NCBI GenBank assembly: GCA_004123355.1
Contig: SCHM01000002.1
Location: 7,227,569 to 7,291,568 of the forward strand
DNA length: 64,000 nucleotides
Source: Amphirosellinia nigrospora
Lineage: Eukaryota; Ascomycota; Sordariomycetes; Xylariales; Xylariaceae
Direction of reading: 5' to 3'
Shown here: positions 1 to 13,805 of the stretch, in pieces
Numbering within the stretch: position 1 is the first letter of the stretch
Layout: the number at the start of each line of letters is the position of its first letter
Notes under the pieces: generated by a model
The model's input: only the letters and a program-made list of their open reading frames with translations
Database searches by the model: none
Told to the model about the DNA's origin: nothing
Translations under genes and position numbers: made by a program

Positions 1-2009
1 TCTAGGTCAGGTTTAAGGTTTCCTCAGCACTGAATAATCGCAGGGTTTTGCAGTCGCGAACTTTTGCATCCAAGGGACCGACGATCTCTGGCTTCGGCCC
101 AATCGTATATCACCGAGCCTTGGCTGCGCTGTCGGTACGGGGCGTAGTGGCGATGCGGGGTGCGATGCAACGACAACATGCGCAAAAGAGAGATACGAGG
201 TCGTCGTTATGTAGGTAGTCGTGCTAACACTGCCTTAGGGCCAGCGACATTGTGGAGGTGACAACTCATCGCGTGGGAACTCTTCTCATGTGATCTGCGA
301 CCTCCTGCAAGAACCAAACCACACCACATGAGGTGGGTCCGGCCTGCCGTGTTGATAGGCGGCCGTCTGGATAGCTTCATTTTGACTTCTACCGGTAGTT
401 TCAAAGTATGAGTAAATCCATGTTTTGTTGGGGGCGCCTCACGAAAGGAGTTTGGCCCTATCGTGACCATGTCGATAAGCCGCAGTTCTTTCTCCAATCC
501 TCCTCTCACGTGTTGTCTTCAGTGGAGACGGCATTTCATTGCCAACTTTTCCATCGCACAAGATGATGGCGGGGGGTGTGCCTTGGATCAAGCCTTTGTC
601 CCAAATAGGCGTCGGCGCCATCGTCATTGCTGATTGAACCTACAGGGGATATGGCGGGTTTTAACCCCCTATCTCTTGCGCTAGAACAGTTCTGTGGATT
701 AGCTCGGTGGCTCTTCAGTGGAAGTGAGACGGTTGTTTACTTGTAGGCGGACCCAAGGGCTCGGAAAATTGGAATGCCATCTTCTCCACAAATACTCCGT
801 TCTGAATGATACCAAAGTAAACTACGTTATTAAGCATGGTGACTAGTGTAGAAGGTGTTTCATTTTTCTCCGAGAGCATCGGGTGAACGGGATTGACTGT
901 CACGTAGGGCATGAGACTCGAACGTCATTGTGTACCGGATTGCACCTGGCCGAGTGAGCGACACTTTTGCCACGGTAGCCCGCTGTTGTAAGTAGAGGGA
1001 AGGCCACTGAGTGTGTAGTGTTGGTCGGTCGTGGTATTTTGAAGATCAATTAGATCAACTAATTCCTTGAATACCCGCACTGTCATGATGAGGACTCCAT
1101 GTAGCCACCAGGCAGCCTTCTTTTTTTCTTCTTTTCCCTTTCCAGTTATTGTTAGGGTTCTTGTCTGTGGCGACAAGCATTGATGCGGTAGAATGCTGCC
1201 TCCGAACCCACATATAATATAGAATAGCTAGGTGACCTCGTATGATTGGGTTTTATCGGAAACTGTTTGTCCAAGACGTGGAATGATGCCATACTTTCTA
1301 GAAACACAGGTTTCCTTCACTATACGTTTGCGCATACGTAGATAACATTTAGCTGTCGCTCTTTCGCAAAAGGCTACGAGTCGCCTATAGTTGTAGCAGG
1401 GGGTGCGTATCGAGAGCGCTATTTCTCGCTTGACCCTGTCTTAGGTACTGTGTGTAAGTTACCAACATGTTCGGCTTCTTTACAACCAAAATAGCAAGGC
1501 ATGACACGACTGACATTGGCTCTGAACGACCTTGGGTCCAATTTCACTCGGGATAAGACTGCATCAAGTGGTAATCTTTACTAGCCTGCCTTTTCCTTTC
1601 TTCTTTTTTTTCTCTTGCATCGCAACGACGACATACGTGCACCTACTACGCAGGCAGCATGTATCGTATCTTCCGAAATTGTCTTGGATAAAAGGAACTA
1701 AGGTAATGCTGGAGCCGAGGGACTTTTTCGCGTTGTCCTCGAAGGTGTCAACTGGTGGATTTGAGCTCTCCCATTGGCCAATCGAGCTCAAATGGTCCGC
1801 TTGTGGTAATCTTTCGTGTTGGCTGCATCGATCTCCAAGTACCTTTCTCCACTAAATACCTTGCTACAGATGATCATAATGTAATAATGTCAGATAGGTG
1901 GCCCCGTCGTCGAGTTCGTGGACGTAGTGGGAAGAAGCGAGAAACCCCTCTCGCTAATTGAGCTCGAAGTAGAGGGAAGACGTAAGCAATGGGCTAAAAG
2001 AAATCTAGG

Positions 2010-2059
<50 letters not shown>

Positions 2060-5000
2060 GGGGAGAAAGAGAAAAAGGACCCTCATTCTTCAATGTCTTC
2101 CTTTGATTCTAACCTTTTGGGCAAATAGTAATATATATCTCCACTTTCTGGTAACACGCTGTGTATTGCAGTAACTGTCATTTTGGGCAACGAGGTCGCA
2201 AGTTAATTAATTGCTGGAGAGTAAATGGTACGAGGACTGGTTTGATTGACCACGTAAGCCGTAAGCGGTGGAATTTTTGTGCCGCTTTCGCATTGTAAGA
2301 ATAAGATATCTTGCTGGGAAGAAGCCCATGGCGATCGATACCACAATTTGGTGATGGTGCAGCTATTTTACACATGGGGGGCTGATCGTGAGGCTGGCCA
2401 GCCAGTCAGCTAGTACCGAGATGATGCATCCATGTGAATCGGGCAATCCGAACTTCCGAACGCGCTCATCAATTTTGACGAGACTCGACCTACATCGATG
2501 GCTACTAGAGCCATCATAGGAATACATAACCACGTGCTCTTGTCACCTTTAAATCGTATCCAAAACGCACACTCGGATTATGTTTCGTCCAACCTCCCTG
2601 TCATATTCTGCCCTGCCAGAGGTAGTCTTATAGGATGCGATATAAATACAAATTGTCTGGTTGTAGCCGCAAATCCTGTCTGTAGGTGCCGGCAACGCGC
2701 ACACACGGACACTCCCGTCCTAGGCGCTTGTCGTTCAAAGAGAGGTATGTTAAGCGGATATCAAAATAGCTCAATACAACGCTGCGGAGGCGAGACAAGG
2801 TTACGATGTATGATGGCGTGGCATGCCGCCTCGCGGAAGTTATCCGACATGAACCACCCTTTGAGTCGTTACACGACTCAGCATTTCATTGCCATATTGG
2901 ATTGGCCTTACTACAGGATAGATAGCACCAGCTTAGGACCGGATAGAGTGACCGTAAGAGGGATTATGACATGCGGTTGACCTCGTATAAGGTGGCCTGC
3001 ATCCTGCGCACTCCGATTGTATCCTGACAGAGAGCGATGTGCGCTTGCATTGAACTTGTTTAGGACCCATCTCCGCTTCCACCGTTTCCAACCTAGGAAA
3101 TGGAGGCAAACGAGCAGACAAGCAGACTTAGTGCCTTTAGATGTCCTGCATTTCTTTCGAGCCGCAATAAGCGAGAATGCTGTGCGACGATGCTTGAAAA
3201 AAAAAAACGTGGTTGATCGACACCTTTAACAGAAACGGGGCCAAGCAAAATAAAACCCGCTTGCTTTAATTGTCCTAATAGCTAACAATTAGGCGAACAG
3301 AACCCCCCCCAAAAGCCCTAATTCATGTATTTGCACAAATTGTACCCCGAGCTCGTTCACGACTCTCAGTGCTTGCATCACGTCGCGAGGACCATCTTCA
3401 TTGGGGAATTCATTAGAACTGTACAACGACAAAGGATATGGGCCCAGCAAGACCGATCTGCCGGGATGGCAAGGATTTCGCGGGTGATCAATCTCGAGGC
3501 GCAGGCTGCAGCATCGCTTTCGGTTACTTGCCAGTCAGATCGCTAAGGAGTAGGAGGCACCTTAGCCGGCGTGTAACTGGAGGGAGGAAGCATGATATAT
3601 TAGTCCTCGTGACATTCTTGGTCCATACGGAGCTTACCTAGCGGAGTAGTTTTCAAGTTAGCACCCTTGATAATGGTATAAGTCTAGTATGGCACAGGCC
3701 GTAAATAGCATAGACAAAGGGGGAAGAGGGAGCCGATTTTTGCAATATTTCTGTGACTGTTCGAATATCATCTTGACAGGGACAATATTTCATGAAGCAT
3801 CGAGAAAGAATCAATACTACGAGGTAACTCGTTCATTTAACGTTCAAGATAGGGCACAACTAGTTAGTATCCCTCGGAAGAGGAAAGGCGAGCGGTCAGA
3901 CTGGGTAGTATTCTGCGGAATAAAGAAATAGTAGTGGTCCGTATTTCTCGTCCACACTGCGGGTCTCTCGCAGAGTTAGTGCAGCAGAGAGGTAGCATAT
4001 GTACCTCATGTGTGTGGTAAATAGCCCTAAGAACCCCCTTCAACTGTGGATTGAGTACCAATGAGTGCCGAAGTTAGCGTGTTTTCTTATTTGTTTGGCG
4101 TGTGCATTACGCGAATGGGCCCCAAGACCTGTTGAAAGTTGTAGATAACAAAAAGTCTGTCAGCATCATGGACTTGAGGGCACAACAACAAAGAGGTTAT
4201 CGGGGGTCCAGTTTAAAAGACTGGAGTGCAACATAGACAGGCTATTCCAGTCGTACCTGCGGGGAGAGGCAAGGGAAATGAAAAGATATCACAGCAACGT
4301 CAGGTCACGCTGTCTAGCGTCACATTGGTGATTTGGAAGATGAATGAGACCATGGCTGGCGGGCTGGCGGGCTGGCCTCAAAACAATCCCCGTTGTCATC
4401 ACCGAAGCAAAACCGAAGTGACGCTGTATCCACAGGCCTCGTCCCTACTCTTCTATGACTTGATGCTTGGCCCTACGAACACATGAGAGCCGATAGAGGC
4501 CAATTCATCATGAGCAGCATCAAGAAAGCATCTGCAAATCGGAAAATTGCCTATGCTACCGAATGCCCAGAAATAATACCACAAGGCTATTTCAGCCCGA
4601 GCTGGAGTCCATCTGATGGCAGCTCAAACTTTGCATTGATTGGCATATAATGGACAATGCGATCGTTGGGCCGTGTCTGATTTCTTTATTTTATTTTTGG
4701 GAACCCATGCGTAGATGGTTGTTTCTGATAAAGGCATGCACTTCGGCATGTAGAATACGCACGACATGCTCTCGTCCGCTGTCACAAGTTGATGGAGCCC
4801 AGCTCGGTTATGTGGGGAAGGTAAAATAGAAAACGGGTGCAGGACCCTTTGACGTAATGGATGCTGGTAATTGTATCGTGTTTCTAGCCTCGGTCTCTCT
4901 GGGGAATCATGTTCATCTCAATATACACGTACAGGTCACTTTATCAGGTACCGCGCGAAGCACCTACTACCTACCTACTAGGTAGAAGCGTGCCAGGTAG

Positions 5001-8000
5001 CGTAGATGGATGAATGGTCAAGATTGAAGAAAATCGTATGATAGTGACGATTTGCACGACGCAGACTTAGACTCCAGCTCCACATGCGCCCGGCTTAAGG
5101 GGGAAGGGCACCGTGTTCAGTCGGCGCAGTCGCAGCTCTCGTCTCATCGGACGGCATCCGTTCTATCTCGTCCTATTTACACAATTTATGTAGTGTACAT
5201 TTCCCTGCGAACGATGGTACGGTGATACTCAGGCGCGACCGGCATCAGCATGCCACGCCATGAGGAGTCGGTGAGGGGCCACAGCAGAGGGAAACAGCCC
5301 AAGAAGGATTTTCCCCAATGGCGGAGTGGCCTTGGGTGGTTTCGTTCGACAAGAGTTAAATGAGTAAGAGACAGCGCACCGTTGATCATGCTGTGCGTGT
5401 GTGGACGATCTTTACAGCGACCAACTAGTGTAGCGTTCCGCCAGGAGTCCGCCGTCGGGATGGCCAGGGTGAAACAAGAACCCATATTGGATTGGCCATT
5501 GGCGTGAGGGTTTGTTTCTGGTTATCGGATTGGCACCAGGTCAGGCCAGGTCCGCCCCGCGTTCCAAGCTGCTATACCTGCCTACACCTATCTCTAGCAG
5601 TGTAGGTACACTATTGGCGTGCTGTGTTGGGCGTGTTGGCGCTTCTCGGATCAACGCTGCCGCCGCCAATCCCACTGCCACAATGGATGAGGGTGCAACG
5701 ACTCCCGAGGGGCAGGAATTCAATCCTGGATTGCCAGGTAACGAGCGCTAATCTGGCGAATGCAGCCGGGCCGGGCTGTGGATCGTGCACTTGTCGCGGA
5801 ACTCGCACACTTGTACCATTTGAGCCAAATCCTCATACTTCACATACCTACGAGATACCTAGTTGTGGCGTACTACGGTGCCCATATTCGAATGAGCGCC
5901 GGGTACGTCAGAAGTTGATCATCAGATTAGCATCGGCTGCGAATGCGCTGATGCATGTTTTGCATCCATTGGGTCGAGGCATGTTCCACGCCAATATGTA
6001 CCATCTAGAATGGATGTTGGGTACCTATATCATACCTACATACGTACATACCAGATTCTAGATACCGCATACCACATACCACATATGTACGTACGCACGA
6101 GATTTCATCTCACCTAGACTAATGATTCTTCTCGACGGACGTAGTCAGAGTCTTGGAAAATACCCGTAGACCTACCCCAAGACCAGCCATGCATCTTCTT
6201 AGCTTCGGCCCTTTCCTTTCCCTTTGACACTCAAAAGGTAGGTGGCATGCTGAGCGGGCTGATAGGTCCGTAATGAAATACTAACCGCTGTCGTCGCCGC
6301 CGCGGACTTGGGGTCGCCCGTCAATGATGTTATTACGGGTCCCTCTACCAGCTTCGGAACACCCTGACCCCCTGCGCTGCCCTATGGAAACCCCTGTCCT
6401 GTTCTATGGTAACTGTTCTTGGTACTGGCCACATTGTCTCGATTAGCTTGGGCTCCCTCGATTTTTTTTTTTCCTCTCCTCTGGTCCAGCCAGCACTTGT
6501 ATCGCACGTGTGCCGTCTTTCTTACCCAAGTTCCACGGTATCTTACATCATTGTTATTAGTGCGGCTTGGGCAAAATTATCCGACAGCCTAGTAATTCAT
6601 TAGACTTTTGGCTCAAAAATGTATCTCAAGAGCGTATGTAATGAGCCGGAGTTCGAACTCCTGCAACTCAAACGGTGCATCTAACTTATTATGGATCAGG
6701 CTAATGTTGATGTTGTCATAGCGAGTTAATCGTGATCAAGCACGTGTTATGCTGCATGCAAGTGAACGATAAGCATACGACCTAAGAGATAGGATCTTTC
6801 GCCCTGGGGGCTACACACACAAAACCTCTTTTGGAAAATCGGAATGCAGCAGGCCAAGCGTTCTTGCAAGGAGGCCGCAAAATGTGTTCGGGATCCGGCA
6901 TCTTGCATGCGCTAAGTTTAGGTACATCGTCTGTCAATTGTTGAAATTAACCCAGTAACAGGTGAGAAGAAATATCAAACGACGAATGGTGCGAACGTCT
7001 ACCTGGCGGCCTGGGGAAAAAAAAACCTACCCTGGTAGGTAGTACCTAGGCCTGCATGCACATCTACGTAACCCGATATTGAAATACTGGCCAATGGCGA
7101 TGGGTTTACCTGGATCGCAAAGGAATGTTACTGTAGCTTTGGCAGCCTATTGGCCAGGCTCGAGGACCTCGTGGCCTGGGATTAAGGTACCCGGTAGGCC
7201 AGGTACCCACCGCAAGTATCCCGCCAATTGTGTGTACTCGCCTCGTTGGGTGCTTTTGCGGCTCCAAGGCAGCTAAGTAGGAGTATCTTGAGGATGGATG
7301 GTAGGGCATTCTCTCTCAATTCGAGTCGAGTCTTGGTCAATCACTTCGGGTACCTAACAGGGAGGTGTTCCAATTTGATCTTCCCAAGCACAGCCCCTTA
7401 CCGGGTTCATCTCTTACTCATGTTCTTCTTTTATTTGTTCGCGTTGTTATGCAGTGGATGCCGCCCACATTTACTTGATAGGTATCTATTCTCTGCATAG
7501 TTGAACTCCCCAGTATCGTAGGACACGCGACAGAATCGTAAACATTCAGGCGGAGATTTATTTCCCCTTCTAGGTGTTCACGAACCTGAGATATACCTGG
7601 GCATACTCTTCACCGGTTCTCGTGTCACCGCCGGTTACGCCCATTGAGGGCCAACGAACTAGGAGTCATTCATGCTAGACTCCACAGCTTGTTAGCAATT
7701 TGCTATCATTGACAACTTCAATGTCCCCTGTCTCAAAACGAAGGAGTGTTATACACTCGGTAGTACCAAGTTCTCTTAACATTACTTGCTTCGATCTAAG
7801 CTCACTTCATGAGGTATGACAATTAGAATCAGGGCCTCCTAAAACGGAGTAGAGATTTTGTATAGTTATGTATTTACTTATGCCCTTAGAATTAATATTA
7901 TCTGATGTGTTGTGTGTTGTTAAAACATTACGACGGCCGGAGAAGCAAAGTGTTTCACTTTTTTTTCTTTTGCCAAGCCCTCTCTCTTATGAACCTAGAT

Positions 8001-8939
8001 CAGGCCTAGATGAGCAGTTTGTCTTATTTATTGAGTCGGCCGAATACTACATTTCCTCATCAAACAACCACGCAACAGGACCCGATTTTTGAAAAGCCTA
8101 TTTGCCATATCTGGTACATTCGGATTTGCAAGGCTACGTAAGTAAGGTTGGAATGCTGTTTCTGATTGCGTAGAGTCATAAGGCCCATTCAAGTTTAGGT
8201 GCCCAAGCAGGCTCCGCCATGTGCCCTACCGCCCTAAACCAGCATTGCAGAACTGGATTGCAGTACCTAAAGTCCCACTGAATTTTACCTACCTACCTAG
8301 GTAAAGTGGTAACCTATAGACCTACTACTATACAATATTATAGAAGGTACGTCACGGTGAACATGTACCTATCTCCTAGGCAGTGTAGCGATGCACTTAC
8401 AACAGCTTTAGTGCACTTGTTTAAAGCCAACTTACCTATTACCTACCTACTAAGTATGTACTACGTTTCAAGTCCAGTCCTACTATGGAGGTTAGCATGC
8501 TGGCGGAATGAGGATAGGGTCCAGTGTACCTCATATTTCCTTTCACGGTTGGTATTGCCAATTCTTTGTGGCATGATTGAACCACTGCACTTGTTGATTT
8601 ACACGTATAATCTTCAATTCCTAACTATTGTGAAACCCAATATGTCCCTTAATAACATTGAACCTACACTATGCCCTCCGCCCCCTATACACCGGGTCTA
8701 CTCCTGGCATCTAGGTAGGTACTCGGTATACACTAGGTACCTACGCAGCTGACAGCGTCGGGAGAGGGTTAATTACAGGTTTAAGATACACCGGACTTCA
8801 TCGTCGGCCCCTTTATTAGCTACGTAGGTACATTCTTTCCTTAATTACCTTTAGGTTGGCAGGCATGTAGGTTGAGTTCCTTTTAAGCGTGGTGCCTCTT
8901 TAGCTCTTTTACCTAAGGCTGTATCTCTGTTCTCTCTCT
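1..8939. other. Gene-poor flank with no gene I can name
   Basis: I see no reading frame here that resembles a known family. The frames at 207-627 and 715-1,176 on the minus strand look mildly protein-like, but I do not recognise them and they would need frame changes to be joined. The 160-residue frame at 2,498-2,980 (+) has no recognisable domain. The stretch holds an (AG)n microsatellite and many copies of the ACCTACCT/TAGGTAGG motif, for example near 4,965-4,985, 7,028-7,050 and 8,285-8,305. Because the assembly seems prone to one-base losses, a fragmented gene could be hidden here. Confidence 0.5.
2013..2056. repeat. (AG)n microsatellite
   Basis: This is an uninterrupted run of about 22 AG units followed by GCGGGGG. 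It produces artificial Arg-Glu and Ser-Leu repeat frames on the two strands, which should not be read as protein. Confidence 0.95.
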
Positions 8940-10427
8940 TTTATTTTATTGTATTATTGATTATTATTTTATCCCCCTCACACCCGCATCCCTCCGTTTG
9001 GGCACCTACGAGCTCTGTAATCCAGTTGACACTTCCTTGCTAAGCCATTTCGCGCTAACCTAATAGCTGGTAATTGGCGACCCCGTACTGCCTGCCCACC
9101 TGTCCGCCCTCTCTCTCTCCATTCACACCGCACTTCTCCAGGTCAGGCCAAGCCAGCCAGTCATCGCCTCGATCTTAAATTTTTGGGCCCCGTGGATTTT
9201 TTTTTATCCCCTGCGACGCATCCACGCTGGCTCTGTAACGACTACTAGAAAAGCAACCTGCGCACTCAACTCACGAGATCTGGCTACCAACACAACCCGG
9301 CCATCTTTTTCTCAGCATACACAGCATACGACTCACACTTCACGTTGCACAACAGACATTCGGCACTCGCTTTCCAGAGCAATCGTCAAGCAGTCAGCCA
9401 GACAGACGGGGAAGGAGACGCACAGCTTGCGACCACAATACTTTCAAATTCTTGTTCAAATCATTGCGGTCTCAATATTATTATTGCCTTGGCCCAAAAT
9501 TAGTCTCACTCACCACCAAGATTGTCCTTGTCCGACTCCCGTTTTTTGGACCAGGCCTCTTACTGTGTTGGAAGCGGTTGTTTTTGAGACGAGTAGACAA
9601 TTTCGTGTCACTTGGGGTTGTTGGTTTTATTTTCTTCTCACTTATACTTCTGATAGTCTTAGAAATCCTGAGGCTCTTTCGCGCGTGTCATACAAGCGAC
9701 GGCAGCCCTTGTCCACGGTTCGGGTGGTGCCAGCCGTCATCAGATCGAGCACACAGGATAATACACCAAATATAAGACAAAGTCTCGAGAGGTCACCACC
9801 CCGAGAAGCCTTTGAGACATAGCCGTAGTTTTGCGCATTGCGGGGGCACGATTCCCTATATCAGCTTCCTCTGGTGCGCAACTGGGATCCAAGGCTTGGA
9901 AGCGAATCCCCCAACTCTACATGCCCAAACCAGCGACCTGCATGCTACCTGCCACCTCATCTTCGAGCTATTGCAACATCGACCCATCGTCCGCCCTAGC
10001 CAGGTCCTGGTCCCCGTGCTGCTGCACGCCAGACGCAGTCCTTTCGCCCAGTGTACCTCGACGTACCTCTGTCAAAGGCCTGTACTGAGGACTGCCCTGT
10101 ACATCGATCTCGGGACACACCCTTGCACTTGCGGTCTGCCGTCGACATCGTGGAAAGCACCGAGATGGTCTGCAGCCTTGAACCCGCTCTTGGTTATTAA
10201 CGAGCTCCTCCCAAGTCCTGCGCTCACGTAAGGAACCGTGTCTCACCTCACACACGCTTCCTACACACAACCACCCTTATCCCCGGGGCGTGGCTCGATA
10301 ATACTTTTGTCCGGGAAAAAATGAAGCGTTACCAACCGTCTCTTCATAATCAAAATTTCTACTCCCATCCTCTCCAACGCATGACACTTTCCCCGCGCCT
10401 GGCTACACCTATTTCCATTTCGGCACC
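8940..10427 (+). promoter_or_regulatory. Probable promoter and 5' leader of the phospholipase C gene
   Basis: The 1.5 kb ahead of the phospholipase C start is pyrimidine-rich, with CT runs near 8,926-8,960 and 9,107-9,122 and a T-run near 9,198-9,206, as is common in fungal promoters and leaders. Several short ATG-led frames occur at 9,427-10,270 on both strands, but none resembles a known protein. I see no definite TATA box. Confidence 0.35.
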
Positions 10428-13400
10428 ATGCCTTCAACTAAGAATCCTACACGCCCCAGCCCAGAGACCCGGCCCTCGTCAAGTACACCCGTCATGGCTG
10501 GCCAGGGTACGGTGTTGCGAAGGACGCGTCCCAGCCAGGTACAACCACCCATCAGCCCAGCATACAGACTAGTACATTGCCCAACTCGGCTATAAGTGCG
10601 TCAACCGTAGCATCGAGTTCTCACATCTCCCCCTTGATGTCTCCAGAAACCTCTGCCCTGACCACAAATAGCTCGGTCCAGCCTTCCCCAGACTCGTTCC
10701 GTGCCAGAGATGTTGAAATATTCCCCCCTCCACCACTTCACCTAGGTGATCCCCTTCTTAGCCATAAAACCAGCATCAGCTCCATTGGTGCCGGGTGTTC
10801 AGAAGTAATGGCACCATGCTGCCCGAGGTCATGAACACAAGTTCCACTGGAAAGGCTTAATAAGACGATTCTCGAATAAATTCACAGAGCACGGCGACAA
10901 TCATCGGCGGCAACAAACAGTCGAAACACCAGCATAGGCCCTGGCATCCTTAGACGAAGAGCGATAGCACCAACGCAGCACCACTGATGCTGTCGCACTG
11001 ACCGATTCTGACGAGGATATACACGACGGAGCCAACGAGGTTGTCACTGTGCTGACAATATAGCACGGGAACTGTCATACGATAGCAGCTTGCCTTCCAT
11101 CACAGGCTCTTACTCCAGCGGCGATGCGGCTGACGGCCCAGTCGTACCTCGTGCATTGATAAAGGCACGATGCTGACGAAAGTTTCGAAGAAGAAGAAGA
11201 AACATAAGCGTATGCTATTTACCCTCGAATCAAAACGCGGGTAAGATGTCCTGGGATAAAGGAAGGTCTCGAAATGCATATACATCGACGATATCAAAGA
11301 CGTCCGGATAGGCTCTGACACCCGCAATATCGTATTGATTATGGTATTCCTGATACTGACGAAGGACGCTTCTTTTCTATATTCTACACCTTGCCTAATA
11401 CTTCTCGGAGCAAGCAGATGCATCTTATCGCCGAGGACGAGGAAACTTTTGCGCAATGGGTGACCACCCTTGAGTCAATATCGAAACATCGAGAACTCCA
11501 TATGGCATCACTAATGGCATTCAATGAGAATGCTGTTCGCAACTTCTGGAACGGGGAGATTGCAAAACAATTTAGGAACAAACCGCATTCAACAGAGGAA
11601 GCAAGGATTGATTTTCACAGTGTTGAACGGATCTGCCGGAATTTACACATACACATGGCAACAAAAGATCTTATGGCCAAATTTTACGTCGCCGATGCGA
11701 CCAGATCTAATCGACTCAATTTTGCCGAGTTTCAGGTTTTTGTTCACGAGATGAAACGAAGAAAAGACGTCCAGACGATATATCATCAGATAGCGTCCGA
11801 CCCAACTCAAGGTATCACATGGCTAGACTTTAAGAATTTTCTCCGCGATGAACAAGGCGAAGATGTCAACAACAACCCTGACTTATGGAGATCGAAAATT
11901 CATCCGTTATTCTCAGCAAAGCAAGACGAAGGACCCCGCTGGCCGCACGATATTTTGCCCATTCGATCACCATGACAGAAGAGGCGCTGGCTAGTTACCT
12001 CGTATCTAAAGACAACGATCATCTTATACGCGAGCCAGCCGACTACGTGCTTGACCGCCCCGTCAACGAGTACTTCATTTCAAGTTCACATAATACATAC
12101 CTTATTGGCCGGCAAGTAGCCGATGTGTCTTCCGTTGAAGGCTATATCATGACGCTTCTCAGGGGATGCCGCAGCGTTGAGATCGACTGCTGGGATGGCT
12201 CCGATGGTCAGCCAACCGTGAAGCACGGGCATGCTCTTACCAATCCTCTTTCATTTCGCGAGGTGATAAATACGGTGAACAAATATGCCTTTGTTGCCAG
12301 CAGGTTTCCTCTCTGGGTCTCTCTTGAAGTGCATTGCAATGCCGCTCAACAAGAAATCATGGCTGAGATAATGAAAGAGATATTTGGTTCCCGTCTTGTC
12401 ACTGAGCCTTTAGATCCCTCAGCGGACAAACTTCCATCCCCTTCAGACCTCCGGGATCGTATCTTAATTAAGGTCAAAGGGACGCATCCCAGCCACCAAC
12501 AACGTAATGGGGTGAGACGAATGGTCGGCGACGAGGAAACAGTCTTACCTCGCCTTTTTCGAAGCCCGTGGCGATAGACAACGGAAATGTCCCCCCTCAG
12601 TACCTTGCCTCCAGCCCGCTTTTAGGCCCCAGCCAGCAACCCCGTCGTGCCATCGGAAAGAGGTAAATACCATAACAGAGGCGAGGTGCACGGTGCCACG
12701 AGCAGTAGTACAAGCGATTGCGAGACCGAGGAAGAGATGAACAACAGACGAAAAACAAGCAAGATCGTTAAATCGCTTGGCGATCTCGGCGTGTATTGCA
12801 GTGGTGTGAAGTTCCACGCTTTGAATCCGCTGAATGCAAGAAAGCCAATCATATCTTGTCATTTATGGAAGGGACATTCCGGAAGCATTCGAAGGCTCCA
12901 GGCTCCAAGAAACTATTAACGCGTCACAATATGCGTTACATGATGCGGGTCTATCCGCAATTTTCACGACTTACATCCGACAACTTCAACCCACTGATGT
13001 ATTGGCGAAAAGGTGTACAGATGGCTGCACTCAACTGGCAAACTTTCGACCTTGGTATGCAACTAAACCAAGCCATGTTCGCTGGCGGCACGGATCAATC
13101 GGGTTACGTTCTAAAGCCTGAATCTATGCGAACAATTCGAATATTACCCGGTGGCCTCCCTAACGATGCATATGGAAAGCTGGAACATCAGACAATGCAT
13201 TTGCCATAGATATCATTTCTGCGCAACGGCTAATGCGCCCTGCTACTTTACCTTCACATCGGACATTGGATCCATATGTCGAGATGGAATTCTTCCACGC
13301 GAATGACAAGAGGGACAAGCATGACAGTACAAGTGGTGTGCCAATTCAGTCAGATACGCCGGTCAAAGTCAGAACATCTATAATTAAGGAAAACGGCTTT

Positions 13401-13805
13401 GATCCTGTGTTCAATTACCACGATTTCCACCAAATAACGACGAAGTATCCTGAATTAGTCTTCGTCAGATTCAGTGTCAAGTTATCCCCGGATGGAGAGA
13501 CGATTAGTGGCCGCAACCCTACTGTGGCAACCTACACTGTGAAACTGAGCAATCTCAAGCAAGGCTACCGCACTTTACCATTGTGGGATTCCAATGGAGA
13601 CCAATTTTTATTCTCAACGTTATTCTGCCATATTAGGGTTCAGCCTGCTACAAGCATTTACTTAGCGAATTCTGATGCCGTCGATTCATCTGTCGGGAAA
13701 CTTAAACACATCGGCAAAAACGTATTCGGTCGCTCAGCCCCCATGAACAAATCTAGTTTTGAGAAAACTAGTATGGATAGCGGCTATGGGGAGACTCCGC
13801 TCTAG
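10428..13805 (+). CDS. Phosphoinositide-specific phospholipase C, delta type (frame-broken)
   Basis: It would hydrolyse PIP2 to IP3 and diacylglycerol at the plasma membrane in calcium signalling. Domains in order: a low-complexity Ser/Pro/Thr N-terminus; a PH domain (about 11,144-11,480, with a Lys-rich stretch KVSKKKKKHKR and IYIDDIKDVRIGSDTR); EF-hand-like repeats (11,560-11,860); the catalytic X box (about 12,050-12,480, with EYFISSSHNTYL, SVEIDCWDG, KHGHALT and SLEVHC); a linker; the Y box (12,760-13,130, with RHNMRYMMRVYP and NWQTFDLGMQLNQAMFAGG); and a C2 domain (13,230-13,660, with LDPYVEMEF). The start is the ATG at 10,428, which opens the frame leading into the domains. Coding passes through all three frames many times. 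Followed in order, each switch fits loss of one or two bases, mostly in homopolymers. The catalytic His in the SSSHNTY motif is present. Identity is secure; exact exon structure is not. Confidence 0.9.

Noticed and set aside
1890-2106. Frames with long Ser-Leu or Arg-Glu repeats
   Set aside because: They are translations of the (AG)n microsatellite.
2498-2980. 160-codon plus-strand frame
   Set aside because: No domain, no signal peptide, unusual Cys/Arg-rich composition and no supporting context; likely chance.
6640-6670. tRNA-like T-arm (GGAGTTCGAACTCC)
   Set aside because: No D-arm or matching acceptor strand at the right distance, so the palindrome alone does not make a tRNA.
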